Below are positions 61,542 through 64,000 of a stretch of 64,000 nt of DNA, in pieces. Position 1 is the first letter of the stretch; each line of letters opens with the position of its first letter. The notes under the pieces were generated by a model. That model was given only the letters and a program-made list of their open reading frames with translations, was not told where the DNA came from and made no database searches. The stretch is from a bacterium (GTDB taxonomy: Bacteria > JAJVIF01). The stretch is taken from contig JAJVIF010000004.1 in assembly GCA_022072165.1 (NCBI GenBank), forward strand, positions 64,262 to 128,261, given 5' to 3'. Position numbers and translations under genes: made by a program.

Positions 61542-64000
61542 TTACTCCAGCGAGACGGCGGGGGTGAAGAGGTCGCCGGTCACGGCCAGCCAGGCATTGG
61601 CGGGCTGGAAGTACGTCGTCGCGACCCGGTTCGCCTCCTCCACCGTGACCCCGGCCATCCGCTGGAGGAGCTGCCAGTCGAAGTCCCAGGGGAGATCCCG
61701 GGCGACATTGAGCGCCATCGCCTGTGATTGCGCCTGCATCCCAGCCAGCGACATCAGGGTTTGCCCCCTGCTGTAGGTGACAGCGGTTGCGAGCTCTTCG
61801 GCTGTGATGCCCTCGGTGGCGATGAGCCGAAACTCCCGCTGCAGGCCGGTGATGGCCTGCTCCCACATTTCAGGCCGTGTCCCAATCCGGGCCGACAGGA
61901 TGCCGCCATCACGATACGCCTCCACCCGGGAATAGGTGCCATAGGCCAGCCCTTCCTTGCCCCGCAGCCGGTCAAACAGCCGGGAGAGCCAGCTGCCTCC
62001 CAGCACCATGTTGACCGCCTGGATCGCCGGGAGGTCCGGGTCATGCAGGGCGACGCCGGGGAGTCCCAGCACACTCATCGTTTGGGCCTTGGCGGTCTGC
62101 TGGACAATCCGCTGCAGGCCCGTGGCGCTCCGGGGGATAGCGGGAGAGAGCACGGTGCCGGTCTGACGTTTCCGCACCGGTAACCCTCCAAAAATGGTTT
62201 CCAGCTCAGGCTGCACAGTGGCGGGATCGATGTCACCTGTCAGGGTCAGGACTAACGTAGAGGGATCAAAGATGTGCACCGCGTGATCCAGCAGATGCTC
62301 CCGGGTCAGAGCACTGACCGCCGCAGGGCGTCCCAACGGCGGACGGCCGTACGCCACGTCCTGGCCCCACATCGCCAGCGTCAGCTGATCATGTGTGGTG
62401 TTGTACGACTCATCGGCCCGGGCGGTGATCTCCGCGAGAAGGATGTCGCGGGCGACTGCCACTTCCTCTTCGGGGAAGGTGGCCTGACTGATGAGATCGG
62501 CGATCAACGGCAATGCTGTGGCGAGGTCATCGGCGGCATAGAGTCCGCTCAGCGAGGTGGTGTCGTAGCTGACACTCACTTCGAAGCGTCCGCCGAGGTG
62601 GTCGATGAGTCCCAGGATGTCATCGGCAGAACGGGTGGTCGTCCCCTTGGTCAGGGTCCGCTCCAGCAGCGCGCCGAGTCCGTTGGTCTCCCAGGACTCC
62701 AGATCGAGTCCCTGCGGCGCGGCGAGAGTGAGCCCCACCGTCCCGGTCCCAAGGACCGGCTTCACCAGCACCCGCATCCCGTTCCGGAGCGTCAGCGTGG
62801 TGGGTGCCGCCCCCGCTCCGGCGGCCTGACTGGCGGGATAGATCGGCTGTGTGGATGTCCCCAGCCGGCCGATGTCGCCAGGTCGCTCCAGGGGAGCGGC
62901 TGAGGGGTCCAGCAATGACCAGTTCGGGGTCAGGGGAGCCGCACCAGTCTCGGCGGTGGCGAGGCCGAGGGTGATGTGCGCGGCGGGGAGGAAATGCTGC
63001 GCCGCCCACTGGACATCCGCAGCGTTGACCCCCGCCAGGCGAGCGGCATAGTCTTCGAAGAAGAGGGGAGACCCGGTGGCGTTGATGTAATAGCCGAGGG
63101 TGTAGGCCTGACTCTGGACATCCTCCCCCAGGAACAAATGCTGGAGCATCAGCTGTCGGCGCGCGCGGTCAAGCTCGCTCGCGGTGGGGCCCTGCTCCTT
63201 GAGCTGCCGAATGACCCTGAAGATTTCCTCGGTAGCAGCGAGGGTCTGCGCGGGGTCCGCCATCTCCGCGCTGAGCCAAAAGGCGGACTGCGTGATCAGT
63301 TCTTGTGTGCTGGTAGAGATGTCGGAGACGAGCCCGAGCTCGTCGCGCAGACGTCGCACCAGCCGACTTGCATCCCCCTGTCCGAGAATCGCGGCCAGCA
63401 CCTGCAGAGCATAGGTTTCATCGGCACGGGCGGCGGTTGTGGGCCAGACAGCAGCGATGTGATTGGTGGCGTAGTCCCGGACTCCCACCAGCGACTGCGG
63501 CGCAGTCTGGGAGTAGGGAGTCGTGCCGGGGTCCGGGGCGATTTCAGTCGGCTGCCAGGCACTGAACTCTTCGGTGAGGATCTGCAGCGCATCCTCCGCG
63601 TTAAAGTCACCGACGGCAATGGTGAATGCGTTGTTGGGACCATAAAAGCGACGGTAGTACTCCCGCATCTGCTCATTGGTCTGGGCATCGAGGGTCGGGG
63701 CATCGCCGATGACCGGATGCCGATAGCCAGCGTGGGCCATGGCTGCCGGGAGCACCAGATCGCCCAGGAACCAGCCGGGGTTGTCGAGTCCCTGCCGGAG
63801 CTCTTCCTTCACGACTTCGCGCTCCCGTCCGAACTCGCTGTCCAGGAGCACGGGCTGGCTCACGAGGAGGGCGGTCATATGCGCGATTTCCCGGAGCTTG
63901 TCGGCGGGTCCGACATGGAAGTAGTTGGTGTTGTCCTGATCCGTGGAGGCGTTGTTGTCGATGGCGTTCTGAAACAGGATGCGGTTGAAGTCATCCAGGG
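61542..64000 (-). CDS. M16-family (insulinase-like) zinc peptidase, 5' end beyond the window
   Basis: At least 818 residues are visible; the frame stays open from 63878 to the window edge (QNAIDNNASTDQDNTNYF matches the conserved M16 segment after the active site), so the HxxEH zinc motif is outside. Two tandem M16 units: the first with FGREREVVKEELRQGLDNP and HPVIGD; the second from ~residue 370 of the visible part (LRNGMRVLVKP), where the HxxEH position reads ALLERTL and is inactive, as in typical pairs. Ends ANAWLAVTGDLFTPAVSLE. Whether it has a signal peptide cannot be seen. Confidence 0.9.
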   Translation of the reverse strand, partial: LDDFNRILFQNAIDNNASTDQDNTNYFHVGPADKLREIAHMTALLVSQPVLLDSEFGREREVVKEELRQGLDNPGWFLGDLVLPAAMAHAGYRHPVIGDAPTLDAQTNEQMREYYRRFYGPNNAFTIAVGDFNAEDALQILTEEFSAWQPTEIAPDPGTTPYSQTAPQSLVGVRDYATNHIAAVWPTTAARADETYALQVLAAILGQGDASRLVRRLRDELGLVSDISTSTQELITQSAFWLSAEMADPAQTLAATEEIFRVIRQLKEQGPTASELDRARRQLMLQHLFLGEDVQSQAYTLGYYINATGSPLFFEDYAARLAGVNAADVQWAAQHFLPAAHITLGLATAETGAAPLTPNWSLLDPSAAPLERPGDIGRLGTSTQPIYPASQAAGAGAAPTTLTLRNGMRVLVKPVLGTGTVGLTLAAPQGLDLESWETNGLGALLERTLTKGTTTRSADDILGLIDHLGGRFEVSVSYDTTSLSGLYAADDLATALPLIADLISQATFPEEEVAVARDILLAEITARADESYNTTHDQLTLAMWGQDVAYGRPPLGRPAAVSALTREHLLDHAVHIFDPSTLVLTLTGDIDPATVQPELETIFGGLPVRKRQTGTVLSPAIPRSATGLQRIVQQTAKAQTMSVLGLPGVALHDPDLPAIQAVNMVLGGSWLSRLFDRLRGKEGLAYGTYSRVEAYRDGGILSARIGTRPEMWEQAITGLQREFRLIATEGITAEELATAVTYSRGQTLMSLAGMQAQSQAMALNVARDLPWDFDWQLLQRMAGVTVEEANRVATTYFQPANAWLAVTGDLFTPAVSLE

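Overview
This 64-kb window is GC-rich bacterial chromosomal DNA that fits a diderm (two-membrane) bacterium from a poorly sampled lineage. The evidence for an outer membrane is a MlaF-type ATPase, an MCE protein with an outer-membrane-like C-terminus and a TamB protein in one operon, plus many lipobox lipoproteins. Housekeeping genes are bacterial (ispG, leuD, khpB, atpG, atpD, korAB, nhaA, corA, tRNA-Val). No transposase, integrase, phage gene, rRNA or CRISPR array was recognised. I cannot name the phylum. MCE-barrel plus TamB neighbourhoods are known from diderm Terrabacteria, so that is a reasonable guess only.

Layout: 0.1-1.4 kb ispG. 1.6-11.9 kb three tandem giant lipoprotein paralogues, each with its own terminator; a fourth copy lies at 45.5-48.2 kb. 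12-16.3 kb ion transport (CorA, a cation/proton antiporter, NhaA). 16.4-19.7 kb small regulators, a lipoprotein and a small membrane protein. 19.7-22.9 kb a UvrD-type helicase with an inserted DnaQ-like exonuclease. 23.1-23.8 kb a non-coding hairpin array, then leuD. 24.7-32.3 kb mlaF-mlaD-tamB. 32.3-33.6 kb a thiamine-binding-like protein and KhpB with a glycine/arginine-rich tail. 33.7-36.5 kb two membrane-anchored sialidase-like proteins. 36.5-43.8 kb fmdB, tRNA-Val, atpG and atpD, the last two separated by an amine oxidase, two unknown genes and a Fic gene. 43.8-44.5 kb a second hairpin array in opposite orientation. 45-50.5 kb the fourth giant lipoprotein, a YqeG phosphatase and a coupled lipoprotein pair. 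50.7-53.4 kb korAB. 53.5-58.3 kb unknowns, an aspartyl-protease-like protein, a photolyase and a zinc-ribbon protein. 58.4-61.4 kb an overlapping operon of Cys-rich secreted proteins and lipoproteins. 61.5-64 kb an M16 peptidase cut by the window end.

The strongest candidates for undescribed biology are four. (1) The 58.4-61.4 kb secreted/lipoprotein operon sits behind a TTGACA promoter whose spacer is a perfect (AG)10 tract, so slippage could switch it. A second lipoprotein operon at 48.9-50.5 kb has a (GT)10 tract in the matching place. (2) Four lipoproteins share a ~470-495-residue N-terminal module but carry different C-terminal domains, two of them seven-repeat propellers. (3) Two inverted intergenic arrays are built of short perfect hairpins, with a compensatory base-pair change between copies. 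(4) A helicase-exonuclease fusion and an MCE-barrel/TamB envelope operon.

Start sites were chosen from Shine-Dalgarno position, lipobox or signal-peptide placement and family length. Everything here was read by eye; no database search or folding program was run.
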